64,000 nucleotides of DNA, taken from positions 1 through 64,000 of the forward strand of contig NZ_FNDJ01000017.1 in the NCBI RefSeq assembly GCF_900099965.1, in the 5' to 3' direction. Below, in pieces: positions 22,858 through 30,735 of the stretch. Each line of letters opens with the position of its first letter. The first letter of the stretch is position 1. The notes beneath the pieces were generated by a model, which was not told the origin of the DNA, did not search any database, and saw nothing but the letters and a program-made list of their open reading frames with translations. The position numbers and the translations under genes are program-made. The stretch is from Nonomuraea jiangxiensis (GTDB taxonomy: Bacteria > Actinomycetota > Actinomycetes > Streptosporangiales > Streptosporangiaceae).

Positions 22858-24486
22858 ATGCCTCTCGCCTCCCCCACTGTCGTCGCCCTCAGTGACCAAG
22901 ACCCCCGGGAGCTGGGTCAGTACCGCGTGGCCGGTCGGCTCGGCAGCGGCGGCATGGGCAGCGTCTATCTGGCGGAGGGCCCGACCGGCCTGGTCGCGAT
23001 CAAGGTGATCAAGCCGCACCTGGCGCACGACCCCGAGTTCCTGCGCCGGTTCCGCCAGGAGGTGGCGGCGGCGCGCAAGGTGAGCCGGTGGTGCACGGCG
23101 CCCGTCCTCGACGGGCAGCTGGCGGAGACCCCGCTGTGGGTGGTGACCGAGTACGTCCCCGGGCTCGACCTGGGCCGGCACGTCAAGGAACACGGCCCGC
23201 TGACCGGGGCCGCCGGCGAGGCGCTCGCGGTGGGCGTGGCGGTCGCGCTGTCCGCGATCCACCAGGCCGGCATCGTGCACCGCGACCTCAAGCCGGGCAA
23301 CGTGCTGCTCTCGCCGTTCGGCCCGCGGGTGATCGACTTCGGAATCTCCCGCGCGCTGGACACCGAGCAGGCGACCCGGTCCGGCCAGATGCTGGGCACC
23401 CCGGGTTACATGGCGCCGGAGCTGTTCTCCGGGCAGGTGGAGCAGGCCGCGGACATCTTCGCGTGGGGTTGCGTGGTGGCCGCCGCCACCTCCACCACCA
23501 CGCCGGGCAGGTCACCCTTCGCCGCCGACAACATGATGCAGGCCTTCCACCGGGTCATGCAGGAGGAGCCGGACCTGAACGGGGTGGAGCCCACGTTGCG
23601 CGAGCTGGTACGCGCCGCGCTGGCCAGGGACCCCGCCGCGCGCCCCACCGCGGAGGAGCTCGTGTCCCAGCTGTCCGGCCCGGGCACGACGGTGGCCGAG
23701 GTCGCCAGGACCCTGCGGCTGGGCGTGGGATACGGGCCGGCCATGGCGCCGCCCCCGCCGGCCGCGCGACCTGCCTGGCGGCTGCGCGACCTGGCCATCG
23801 GCGCGGGGGCCGGGGTGGCCGCGGTCGGGCTGGTGACCGGCGTCGTCGCCGGGTTGCGGGCACTGCCGCCCTCCCCGCCCGAGGGGACCGAGACCCTCTA
23901 CGACGAGACATTCTCCAGCGACGACTCGGGCTGGGACAACAGCGGCCTCACCTCGCCGACGACCGAGCGCGGCTACACCGGCCAAGGCCGCTACACCATG
24001 GCGGAGGACTACTCCAACACCATCCAGTGGTCGACCGCCCCGGTGAACGCCGTCCTCCCCGACAGGTCCCTGGTCTCGGTCAAGATGGACCTCAGCCAGG
24101 CCGTGGCCAGTTGGAACGGCGTCTTCTGCGAATACTCCAAGACCGACGACGCCAAGGACGATCTGATCTACATGCTGCAGGTCAGCTCGGACGGGAAGTC
24201 CAAGATCACCAAAGTGGCCGGGACGGTGTGGGAGGACCTGACCCCTGACCTGACCATCCCCCCGTTCGACCAGAAGGCGCCCGTGCAGGTGCGGGCCGAG
24301 TGCGTACGCGAGGGCGACGAGGTGCGGGTCGCGCTGTGGCTGGGCGACGAGCTGGTCGCGGAGCACGTGGACCAGGGCGTCACGACCGCCGCGGGCCGCC
24401 CCCGGTTCGGGCTCTACATGAGCGCGGGCAAGGACTCGAAGAGCCGCGTCTCCTACGACGACTTCACGATCGCCCGGCTCTCCTGA
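22858..24486 (+). CDS. Membrane-anchored Ser/Thr protein kinase (PASTA-less PknB-like) with extracytoplasmic domain
   Basis: A 542-residue Hanks-type kinase. It has the Gly-rich loop GRLGSGGMGSVYLAEGP, the catalytic Lys in VAIKVIKPHL, HRDLKPGNVLLS, the activation segment DFGISRAL..GTPGYMAPE, and a C-lobe ending near residue 275. A Pro-rich linker leads to one membrane helix (LAIGAGAGVAAVGLVTGVVAGL). The outside part (~200 residues, FSSDDSGWDNSG...GYTGQGRYTM...RFGLYMSAGKDSKSRVSYDDFTI) resembles concanavalin/LamG-like sensor domains of actinomycete kinases. It likely senses an extracellular glycan or ligand. The start is ATG 22858 or GTG 22855; the position of the -10 element suggests leaderless translation. 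Confidence 0.9.
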   Translation: MPLASPTVVALSDQDPRELGQYRVAGRLGSGGMGSVYLAEGPTGLVAIKVIKPHLAHDPEFLRRFRQEVAAARKVSRWCTAPVLDGQLAETPLWVVTEYVPGLDLGRHVKEHGPLTGAAGEALAVGVAVALSAIHQAGIVHRDLKPGNVLLSPFGPRVIDFGISRALDTEQATRSGQMLGTPGYMAPELFSGQVEQAADIFAWGCVVAAATSTTTPGRSPFAADNMMQAFHRVMQEEPDLNGVEPTLRELVRAALARDPAARPTAEELVSQLSGPGTTVAEVARTLRLGVGYGPAMAPPPPAARPAWRLRDLAIGAGAGVAAVGLVTGVVAGLRALPPSPPEGTETLYDETFSSDDSGWDNSGLTSPTTERGYTGQGRYTMAEDYSNTIQWSTAPVNAVLPDRSLVSVKMDLSQAVASWNGVFCEYSKTDDAKDDLIYMLQVSSDGKSKITKVAGTVWEDLTPDLTIPPFDQKAPVQVRAECVREGDEVRVALWLGDELVAEHVDQGVTTAAGRPRFGLYMSAGKDSKSRVSYDDFTIARLS

Positions 24487-24548
24487 GCCCGTTCCGCCGG
24501 TCGGCGGCGCAGGCGGAAATACACGCGCGGGTCCGGGTGTTGGCCAGA

Positions 24549-24570
24549 TCTAGTTCAACATTCAACTAGA
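24549..24570. promoter_or_regulatory. Inverted repeat, MarR/TetR-type operator candidate
   Basis: TCTAGTT (24549-24555), eight bases, AACTAGA (24564-24570) form a perfect 7-bp dyad. It ends at the ribosome site AAAGG of the small membrane protein gene at 24583. The AT-rich dyad is conspicuous in this GC-rich setting. Confidence 0.55.
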
Positions 24571-24582
24571 AAGGCGCGGACC

Positions 24583-24741
24583 ATGGCGATCGAATACGTG
24601 TTCATGCTGGTCATGGGACTCCTGATGGCAGCCGTCGTGGCGGTCTCCCCGATCGTGATGGCCTTGCGGGGCATCAGGGCCGGGCAGTGGCCCGTCCTGC
24701 GGCGCCGCCTGGTGGTCTGGCGCGGCTTCGTCGTGCGCTGA
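24583..24741 (+). CDS. Small membrane protein (52 residues)
   Basis: ATG 24583 follows AAAGG with an 8-base gap. The peptide MAIEYVFMLVMGLLMAAVVA... has one strong hydrophobic helix of about 25 residues, followed by a basic tail (LRGIRAGQWP, LRRRLVVWRGFVVR). That predicts N-out/C-in single-pass topology with the Arg-rich tail in the cytoplasm. I do not recognise the family. The palindrome directly upstream suggests tight regulation. The kinase lies upstream and the mycothiol-type reductase downstream, each with its own gap, so it is probably monocistronic. Confidence 0.65.
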   Translation: MAIEYVFMLVMGLLMAAVVAVSPIVMALRGIRAGQWPVLRRRLVVWRGFVVR

Positions 24742-24836
24742 CCCGGCGGGGGCCCGCGTCGCGACGTCCCGTCTAGATTGGACCTGCGGGCCGCCCCCCG
24801 CCGCATCCCCGACCCGTCCCCGTCCCAGGAGCGATC

Positions 24837-25430
24837 ATGACCGGCCGCCGCTGGACCGTCGACTTCTGGCTCGATCCCTGCTGCCCCCTGACCCGCCTCA
24901 CCGCCCGATGGCTCGCCGTCGTCGCCCGGGAGGTGCCCCTGGACGTGCGCTGGCGCGTGATGAGCCTGTCAGTGCTGAACGAGCACCGCGACGTGGACCC
25001 CGAGGGCGACGACTCCGGCTATCTCTGGATCCCCGCGCGGATCGCCGCCGCCGTGCAGGCCGAGCACGGGCACGCCGCGCTCGGGGCGTTCCACGAGGCG
25101 CTCTGGACCGACCCGGACGGCACGCACCGGGAGTGGATCGGCGACCTCGCCGAGGCGCTGCGGCGTTGCGGGCTGCCCCCCGGGCTCGCCGCCGCAGGCC
25201 ACACCACCGGCTACGACGCCGCCCTGCGGGCCTCCCACCAGGACGGCGTCGGCCGGATCGACGCCGAGATCGGCACCCCCGTCCTCGCCGTCACCACCCC
25301 GGACGGCGAGCAGCACGCCCTCTTCGGCCCCGTCATCACCGCGGTGCCGCCGCCCGCCCAGGCGCTGCGCCTGTGGCAGGGCACGCTGCTGCTCGCCGGC
25401 GTCCCCGGCTTCCGCGAGATCAAGTGCTGA
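24837..25430 (+). CDS. DsbA-family mycothiol-dependent nitroreductase-like protein (Rv2466c family)
   Basis: A 197-residue thioredoxin-fold protein. VDFWLDPCCPLTRLTARW at the N-terminus and VRWRVMSLSVLNEHRDV, ALRASHQDGVGRIDAEIGTPVL and LFGPVITAVP match mycothiol-dependent Rv2466c-type reductases, in which the active site is CPWC. Here the aligned motif reads CPLT: the first Cys is kept, the resolving Cys is replaced by Thr, and an extra Cys precedes it. A monothiol mechanism with mycothiol is therefore plausible. The inserted helical domain (residues ~60-130) is normal for DsbA-like proteins. It has no signal peptide and is cytoplasmic. Transcription is probably single-gene. Confidence 0.8.
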   Translation: MTGRRWTVDFWLDPCCPLTRLTARWLAVVAREVPLDVRWRVMSLSVLNEHRDVDPEGDDSGYLWIPARIAAAVQAEHGHAALGAFHEALWTDPDGTHREWIGDLAEALRRCGLPPGLAAAGHTTGYDAALRASHQDGVGRIDAEIGTPVLAVTTPDGEQHALFGPVITAVPPPAQALRLWQGTLLLAGVPGFREIKC

Positions 25431-25633
25431 CCGCTTCGCCCGTCAGCGGGAGAAGGCTCGGAGAGCGGGTGCCGTACCGGGCCGCCTTTCGCACGTAGAG
25501 ACCGCTCGCCGGGTTCACCCGCCCCTGGGCCTACGTACATCGCGCACGACACGTTAAAGTGAGCACCTTTCCCGGTCTCCCTCACTCACTCCCAGGCCGC
25601 GGCCGGACCGCGCCGGAGATTGGATGGTCGGCC

Positions 25634-26929
25634 ATGGTGGCCAAGGTGGAACGGCGGGTGGCCGTGTTCGGTGCCGGATACATCGGCCTCGTGACCGGCG
25701 CATGTCTGGCGGAGCTCGGTCACCGGGTCGCGGTCCGCGACGTCGATCCGGAGAAGGTCAGGCTGCTGCGGGCGGGTGATCTGCCGATCTACGAGCCGGG
25801 GCTGGGCGACATGATCGCTCGCAACAAGGAGCGCCTGACGTTCACCCTGGACCTGCGCGAGGCCCTGGACGACGCCGAGATCGCGTACGTGTGCGTCGAC
25901 ACCCCGCCCTCGGCGTCCGGCGACGCGGACCTCTCGCGGGTCTGGTCGGTGGTGACCTCGCTGGAGGGGGCCACGCACCTGCGGACCGTCGTGATGAAGT
26001 CCACCGTCCCGGTCGGTACGGGCGCCCGGTTACGGTCCGTGCTGGATGCCGCCGGCCTGGGACACGTCGGCTACGTCGCGAACCCGGAGTTCACGGCCGA
26101 GGGCACGGCGGTCCGGGACTTCATGCGTCCTGACCGGGTCGTGATCGGCTCCGCCGACGAGGACACGGCCCGCCTGGTCTCCGAGTTGCACGACGGCGTG
26201 GACGGGCCCGTCGTGGTGATGGACGTGCGGTCCGCCGAGATGGTGAAGCTGGCCTCGAACGCGCTGCTGGCCACGAAGATCAGCTTCATCAACGAGATCG
26301 CCACGCTGTGCGAGAAGACCGGTGCCGACGTGCAGGAGGTCGCCCACGCCGTGGGTCTGGACCATCGCCTCGGCCCGCACTTCCTGCGCCCGGGGATCGG
26401 CTGGGGCGGCTCCTGCTTCCCCAAGGACTCCGAGGCGCTGCGGCAGCTGGCCAACAACACCGGCTACCACCTGCAGCTGCTGTCGGCCGTGATCGAGGTG
26501 AACAACCTGCAGAAGCGCCGGGCGGTCCAGAAGCTCAAGGACGAGCTGGGCAGCCTGGTGGGGGCGCGGGTGGCGTTGCTGGGGCTGACGTTCAAGCCGG
26601 GCACCGACGACATGCGGGAGGCGCCGAGCGCGGTGCTGGCCGGCCGGTTGCTGGCGGAGGGCGCCGAGGTGCACTGCTGGGATCCGATGGCGCGGCCGGC
26701 CGAGACCGACCCGTGGACAGCGACGGTCCGGCACGCGAGCCCCGAGCTGGCGGTCGAGGGCGCCGACGCGGCGATCATCGTCACGGAGTGGCCCCAGCTC
26801 ACCGAGGTCGACTGGGCGCGGGCGGCGTCGCTGATGAGGCGGCCGGTGCTCTTCGACGGCCGCAACCTGCTGGATCCGGCGGAGATGCGCGCCCTGGGGT
26901 TCACGTATCTCGGCGTCGGGCGGCCATAG
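25634..26929 (+). CDS. UDP-glucose 6-dehydrogenase family protein
   Basis: A 431-residue UDP-glucose/GDP-mannose dehydrogenase, which makes UDP-glucuronate using two NAD+. The N-terminal Rossmann fold is RVAVFGAGYIGLVTGACLAELGH, with VCVDTPPSASGDADLS and KSTVPVGTG. The central domain has YVANPEFTAEGTAVRDFMRPDRVVIG and the catalytic Cys in GIGWGGSCFPKDSEAL. The C-terminal UDP-binding domain has LLGLTFKPGTDDMREAPS and FDGRNLLDP. ATG 25634 (MVAKVERRVAVFG) is chosen; the frame extends to 25559 but without similarity. No glycosyltransferase or epimerase gene is adjacent, so the destination of the sugar (capsule, teichuronic acid or metabolite) is unknown. Confidence 0.9.
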   Translation: MVAKVERRVAVFGAGYIGLVTGACLAELGHRVAVRDVDPEKVRLLRAGDLPIYEPGLGDMIARNKERLTFTLDLREALDDAEIAYVCVDTPPSASGDADLSRVWSVVTSLEGATHLRTVVMKSTVPVGTGARLRSVLDAAGLGHVGYVANPEFTAEGTAVRDFMRPDRVVIGSADEDTARLVSELHDGVDGPVVVMDVRSAEMVKLASNALLATKISFINEIATLCEKTGADVQEVAHAVGLDHRLGPHFLRPGIGWGGSCFPKDSEALRQLANNTGYHLQLLSAVIEVNNLQKRRAVQKLKDELGSLVGARVALLGLTFKPGTDDMREAPSAVLAGRLLAEGAEVHCWDPMARPAETDPWTATVRHASPELAVEGADAAIIVTEWPQLTEVDWARAASLMRRPVLFDGRNLLDPAEMRALGFTYLGVGRP

Positions 26930-26947
26930 CCGGGCTGACCTGCCCGG
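26930..26947. terminator. Short hairpin after UDP-glucose dehydrogenase
   Basis: CCGGGC-TGACCT-GCCCGG, a 6-bp stem starting 1 bp after the stop, is a possible weak terminator before the YCII gene. Confidence 0.4.
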
Positions 26948-26971
26948 GCGGCACGCTCTAGGCTCGGGTGG

Positions 26972-27304
26972 ATGAGATATCTGCTGCTGATCTGCGGTGA
27001 CGAGGAGTCCTATCAGGCGATGCTGGCCGATCCGGAGTTCCTGCCCGACTGTGAGGCGTGGGCCGCGGCTCGGGGTGACGGGCTGATCCAGAGCGGCGGC
27101 CTGGAGCCCCCGGCCGACGCCACCACGGTACGGGTACGCGACGGCGAGATCCTGCTGACCGACGGCCCGTTCGTGGAGTCGAAGGAGATCGTGGCCGGGT
27201 TCAGCCTGATCGAGTGCGCGACCCGGGAGGAGGCGGTCGAGGCCGCCGCCGGCCATCCCGTGGCCCGCCACGGCACGGTCGAGCTGCGCGCCCTGCAACC
27301 GTGA
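26972..27304 (+). CDS. YCII/DGPF-domain protein
   Basis: A 110-residue ferredoxin-like-fold protein of the YciI/DGPF family. The signature is LLTDGPFVESKEIVAGFSLIE, preceded by MRYLLLICGDEESYQ. Its stop overlaps the GTG of the sigma factor gene (GTGA), so the two are translationally coupled. DGPF proteins are the conserved genomic partners of ECF42 sigma factors and are thought to belong to their signalling circuit, although their biochemical role is not settled. It is not a typical anti-sigma factor and has no membrane segment. Confidence 0.9.
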   Translation: MRYLLLICGDEESYQAMLADPEFLPDCEAWAAARGDGLIQSGGLEPPADATTVRVRDGEILLTDGPFVESKEIVAGFSLIECATREEAVEAAAGHPVARHGTVELRALQP

Positions 27305-28530
27305 CCGTCCCGGCGACCGTTGCCGCCCTGTTCCAGGAAGAATGGGGGCAGATCACGGCGACCCTCATCCGGCTGACGGGTGACTGGGACCTCGCCGAGG
27401 AGTGCGCGCAGGACGCCTTCACCCAGGCGCTGGCCCGGTGGCCGGCCGACGGCGTGCCGCCCAACCCCGGGGCATGGCTCACCACGACCGCCCGCAACAA
27501 GGCGATCGACCGGCTGCGGCGGGCCGCCGTGGGCGCGGCCAAGCTGCGGGAGCTGGCCGCCCTGCGGGCCGTGGACGCTCCGGCGCCGGCCGACGCCGTC
27601 GAGGACGACCGGCTGCGGCTGATATTCACCTGCTGCCATCCCGCCCTGCCCTTCGAGGCGCGGGTCGCGCTGACGCTGCGTACGCTGGCCGGGCTCACCA
27701 CGGCCGAGATCGCCCGGGCGTTCCTGGTGCCCGAGAGCACCATGTCCAAGCGGCTCACCCGGGCCAAACGCCGCATCCGCGAGGCCGGGATCCCCTTCCG
27801 GGTGCCGTCCGCCGACAGCCTGCCCGAACGCCTGCCGGCCGTACTGGGCGTGCTCTACCTGCTGTTCACCGAGGGGTACGCGGCCGGCGGCGGCACGGAG
27901 CCGGTCCGGCGGGGCCTGTCGGACGAGGCGATCCGGCTGGCGCGGTTGCTCGTCCGGCTGCTGCCCGGCGAACCGGAGGCGGGCGGGCTGCTGGCGCTGA
28001 TGATCCTGCACGACGCCCGGCGTCCGGCCCGTACCGTGGGCGGCGAGCTGGTACCGCTGGAGGAGCAGGACCGTTCCCGGTGGCGGCGGGAGCAGATCGA
28101 CGAGGGGGCGGCGCTGCTCGACGAGGTGCTGCGGCCGGGCCGGGCGGGGCCGTACCAGATCCAGGCGGCGATCGCCGCCTGCCACGCGAGCGCGCCCTCG
28201 TTCGACGAGACGCCCTGGGCGGAGATCGCGATCCTGTACGGCCGGCTGGAACGCCTGGTGCCCTCGCCGATCGTCCGGCTGAACCGGGCCATCGCCGTGG
28301 GCATGGTGGATCCCGCGCGCGGGCTGGCCCTGGCCGAGACGGTCGGTCCCGAGCTCGGCGGCCACCACCTGCTGCCCGCCGCCAAGGCCGACCTGCTGTG
28401 CCGCCTGGGGCGCCGGGCCGAGGCGGCCGCGCTCTTCGGGCAGGCCGTGGAGCTGGCTCCCGATGGCCCCGAGCGACGGCACCTGGCCCGGCGGCTCGCG
28501 GAAATCTCCTCCGGCGGGGTGTCCGTCTGA
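27301..28530 (+). CDS. ECF42-type RNA polymerase sigma factor
   Basis: A 409-residue extracytoplasmic-function sigma factor. Region 2 is VAALFQEEWGQITATLIRLTGDWDLAEECAQDAFTQALARWP. Region 4 is LRTLAGLTTAEIARAFLVPESTMSKRLTRAKRRIREAGI. A ~200-residue C-terminal helical extension (DUF6596/TPR-like) contains RLNRAIAVGM and ends in a tetratricopeptide-like HHLLPAAKADLLCRLGR segment. This extension replaces an anti-sigma factor as the control element in group ECF42. GTG 27301 overlaps the stop of the YCII gene. The hydrolase gene 57 bp downstream is a candidate target or operon member. Confidence 0.92.
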   Translation: MTVPATVAALFQEEWGQITATLIRLTGDWDLAEECAQDAFTQALARWPADGVPPNPGAWLTTTARNKAIDRLRRAAVGAAKLRELAALRAVDAPAPADAVEDDRLRLIFTCCHPALPFEARVALTLRTLAGLTTAEIARAFLVPESTMSKRLTRAKRRIREAGIPFRVPSADSLPERLPAVLGVLYLLFTEGYAAGGGTEPVRRGLSDEAIRLARLLVRLLPGEPEAGGLLALMILHDARRPARTVGGELVPLEEQDRSRWRREQIDEGAALLDEVLRPGRAGPYQIQAAIAACHASAPSFDETPWAEIAILYGRLERLVPSPIVRLNRAIAVGMVDPARGLALAETVGPELGGHHLLPAAKADLLCRLGRRAEAAALFGQAVELAPDGPERRHLARRLAEISSGGVSV

Positions 28531-28587
28531 CCGGTCTCCGTTCGTAGGCAGGGCGAACCGATGTTTTCCATCTGAAAGGGCCCTGCC

Positions 28588-29397
28588 TTGAAAGAGACCA
28601 TGAGCAGCACGACGCGGGAAGAGGGCATGGGCACCACGTGCTCCGCCGACGGCACCGTGATCGCCTTCGACCGGCTGGGCGCTGGCGAGCCCGTCATCCT
28701 GGTGAGCGGGGCGTCCTGCACCCGAGGCGTCCACGCCCAAGCGGCCGGGCTGCTGGCCACCGGCCGTACGGTGCTCAACTACGACCGGCGGGGGCGCGGC
28801 GACAGCGGCGACACCCTGCCCTACGCGGTGGAGCGCGAGATCGAGGACCTCGCGGCGGTCATCGAGGCGGCCGGCGGCCGGGCGGCGGTGTTCGGGAACT
28901 CGTCCGGGGCGGTGCTGGCGCTGCGCGCGGCGGCGGCCGGCCTGCCGATCACCCGGCTGGCGCTGTGGGAGCCGCCGTTCCAGCTCGACGCCGGCGCCCC
29001 CGGCCGCTCCCGGGCGTACGCGGAGGAGCTGGCGGCCTGCCTGGCCGAGGGCCGGCGCGGCGATGCCGTGGCGCTGTTCATGCGCTCGGTCGGCCTGCCG
29101 CCCGAGGTCGTGGCCGGGATACGACAGTCCCCCATGTGGGCGCCCATGGAGGCGATCGCCCCTACCCTGGCCTACGACGCCGCGGTCCTGGGCGACGGCG
29201 CCCTTCCCGCCGGGCTGGCCGGGGTGACGGCACCGACCCTGGTGCTGACCGGCTCCCGTACCGGCCCCTGGGCGGAGACCGCCGCCCGGGCCGTGGTGGA
29301 CGCGCTGCCCGCCGGCCGGCACGCCGTGCTCGACGGCCAGGACCACAACGTGTCCTGGGAGGTCCTGGTTCCCCGCCTGGCGGCCTTCCTCGGCTGA
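28588..29397 (+). CDS. Alpha/beta hydrolase
   Basis: A protein of about 269 residues with alpha/beta hydrolase motifs: VILVSGASCTRG (oxyanion region), LNYDRRGRGDSG, nucleophile elbow VFGNSSGAVLAL, the GSRTGPWAET segment where the acid is expected, and DGQDHNVSWEVL with the catalytic His. TTG 28588 has GAAAGGG 7 bases upstream. ATG 28600 (MSSTTREEG) and ATG 28627 (after GAAGAGGG) are alternatives. The substrate is unknown. It follows the YCII/ECF42 pair on the same strand and is a likely member of that regulon. A GC-rich 12-bp tandem repeat lies immediately after it. Confidence 0.85.
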   Translation: MKETMSSTTREEGMGTTCSADGTVIAFDRLGAGEPVILVSGASCTRGVHAQAAGLLATGRTVLNYDRRGRGDSGDTLPYAVEREIEDLAAVIEAAGGRAAVFGNSSGAVLALRAAAAGLPITRLALWEPPFQLDAGAPGRSRAYAEELAACLAEGRRGDAVALFMRSVGLPPEVVAGIRQSPMWAPMEAIAPTLAYDAAVLGDGALPAGLAGVTAPTLVLTGSRTGPWAETAARAVVDALPAGRHAVLDGQDHNVSWEVLVPRLAAFLG

Positions 29398-29403
29398 TCC
29401 CAG

Positions 29404-29449
29404 GCCGCCGGGCACGCCGCCGGGCACGCCGCCGGGCACGCCGCCGGGC
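29404..29449. repeat. 12-bp tandem repeat, 3.8 copies
   Basis: The unit GCCGCCGGGCAC is repeated perfectly at 29404, 29416 and 29428, then partially at 29440. It lies between the convergent hydrolase and nuclease genes. It is self-complementary enough to form GC hairpins and may work as a terminator region. Confidence 0.8.
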
Positions 29450-29473
29450 CTCGACGGGCCCGGCGGGACGGCG

Positions 29474-30124
29474 TTACGTGGCCTCCTCCTCGGCCGGCGT
29501 CCCCGCCGACCGGCCATGCGGGAGCAGCGTGGCCGTGCCCACCAGCCAGTCCGCCAGCCGGTCGCGCTCGACCAGGATCAACGGCTCCCGGGCGCCCAAC
29601 GCCTCGTGTCTGGCCTGCCGGGTGAGCCGGCCGGAGGTGACCAGAACGCCGGTGTGGCCGGCGAAGGTGTTGGCCAGCGCGCCGAGGAAGTTGCGCACCT
29701 CGGGGGCGCCGACCGTCCTGCTGTAACGCTTGCACTGGACCGCGTACCGGCCCCTGCCGGGCGCGAGGGCCGTGATGTCCACGCCGCCGTCACCGGCCCG
29801 GCCGCGCTCGCGGACCTGCCGGAACCCGTCGGCGATCATCCGCTCGGCGACGAGGTGCTCGAACGCGGGTCCCGACATCCGGTCGACCTTCTCCAGCTCG
29901 GCGTTGCCGGCCAGGAACCGCTGCCGCTCCGCCTGGATCATCCGCTGGCGGAGGACGAGCCCGCCCACGAACAGCACGGCGAGCAGACCGCCGATCCCGG
30001 CGGCCCAGCCCGGATGTTCGGCGCCGAACCAGACGACGCCGCCGCCCAGGACACACGCCCCCGCGACCGCCCACTGCCCGCGTGATCCGCGCTTGCCTCT
30101 CCCTTTCCTGGAGCCCCTCGCCAT
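29474..30124 (-). CDS. Membrane-anchored Mrr-type restriction endonuclease domain protein
   Basis: A 216-residue protein. ATG 30124 is preceded by GAGGAGGGACC. A very basic N-terminus (MARGSRKGRGKRGSRG) is followed by two hydrophobic helices (WAVAGACVLGGGVVWFG, AAGIGGLLAVLFVGGLVL). After a helical segment comes the Mrr_cat fold: FEHLVAERMIADGFRQVRERGRAGDGGVDITALAPGRGRYAVQCKRY, with the D-x(n)-Q-x-K nuclease triad (GGVDI, QCKRY), then VGAPEVRNFLGAL and VLVTSGRLTRQA. Such proteins cut or nick DNA; membrane-tethered Mrr domains occur widely in actinomycetes with unknown targets. No methyltransferase partner is nearby. Confidence 0.85.
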   Translation of the reverse strand: MARGSRKGRGKRGSRGQWAVAGACVLGGGVVWFGAEHPGWAAGIGGLLAVLFVGGLVLRQRMIQAERQRFLAGNAELEKVDRMSGPAFEHLVAERMIADGFRQVRERGRAGDGGVDITALAPGRGRYAVQCKRYSRTVGAPEVRNFLGALANTFAGHTGVLVTSGRLTRQARHEALGAREPLILVERDRLADWLVGTATLLPHGRSAGTPAEEEAT

Positions 30125-30207
30125 GGTCCCTCCTCGATCGGTGCGTCGAAGACGAGTGTGAGCGGGCCCACCGACAGAACACGGCGGAAGCGCGAAACAG
30201 GCCTCAC

Positions 30208-30227
30208 GTGCTACCAGACGGTTGCAC
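30208..30227. promoter_or_regulatory. ArsR-type operator candidate, copy 1
   Basis: GTGCTACC-AGAC-GGTTGCAC, 8-bp arms with one mismatch. The same dyad occurs 34 bp downstream, in front of the SRPBCC-ArsR operon. Confidence 0.6.
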
Positions 30228-30241
30228 CTCATGACATCGAG

Positions 30242-30261
30242 GTGCTACCGTCGGGTTGCAC
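30242..30261. promoter_or_regulatory. ArsR-type operator candidate, copy 2
   Basis: GTGCTACC-GTCG-GGTTGCAC, identical arms to copy 1. It ends 24 bp before the SRPBCC start, a position suited to repression by the ArsR product of the same operon. Confidence 0.62.
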
Positions 30262-30285
30262 ATCAGAGGTATGGGAGCGAAAATC

Positions 30286-30735
30286 ATGACTGTTCAGGAC
30301 AGGATCGAACGCGAGATCAGCATCGAAGCGCCGCTGGAGCGGGTCTGGGATCTCATCACCGAGACCGGCTGGTGGGTCGGCGACGGGGACCGGACGGGAC
30401 AGCAGCGGCGGCGGGACGGCGACCTCGAGGTCGTCGAAGACCCGAAATATGGCGCCTTCCCGATGCGCGTCGTGTCGGTGGACCCCCGGCGCTACGTGTC
30501 CTATCGCTGGGCCAGCGGGTTCCCCGGGGACGACCCGGTCGAGGGAAACTCCACGCTGGTGGAGTTCTGGCTGAGCGAGCAGGACAGCGGGACCCTGGTG
30601 CGGGTGGTCGAGAGCGGATTCGGCTCCCTCGCGGTCACCGACGAGGCCCGCGAAAGCTCGGTCGAAGGTAACACCCAGGGCTGGGCGAGCCAGCTGGACC
30701 TGCTCAAGGAGCGAGCGGAGAGCGTCAGCGTATGA
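30286..30735 (+). CDS. SRPBCC/AHSA1-domain protein
   Basis: A 149-residue START/Bet v1-fold protein of the AHSA1 group: IEREISIEAPLERVWDLITETGWWVGDGD at the N-terminus, a central VSVDPRRYVSYRWAS strand pair, and EGNTQGWASQLDLLKERAES as the long C-terminal helix. ATG 30286 (MTVQDR) has GGGAG upstream; the frame is open to 30256. It overlaps the ArsR gene by ATGA. AHSA1-ArsR pairs are widespread; the SRPBCC pocket is thought to bind a hydrophobic ligand, but the ligand is unknown. Two copies of a dyad upstream suggest autoregulation. Confidence 0.88.
   Translation: MTVQDRIEREISIEAPLERVWDLITETGWWVGDGDRTGQQRRRDGDLEVVEDPKYGAFPMRVVSVDPRRYVSYRWASGFPGDDPVEGNSTLVEFWLSEQDSGTLVRVVESGFGSLAVTDEARESSVEGNTQGWASQLDLLKERAESVSV

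Noticed and set aside
29404..29449. Possible gene or CRISPR in the GC repeat
   Set aside because: A perfect 12-bp microsatellite without spacers and without coding features.
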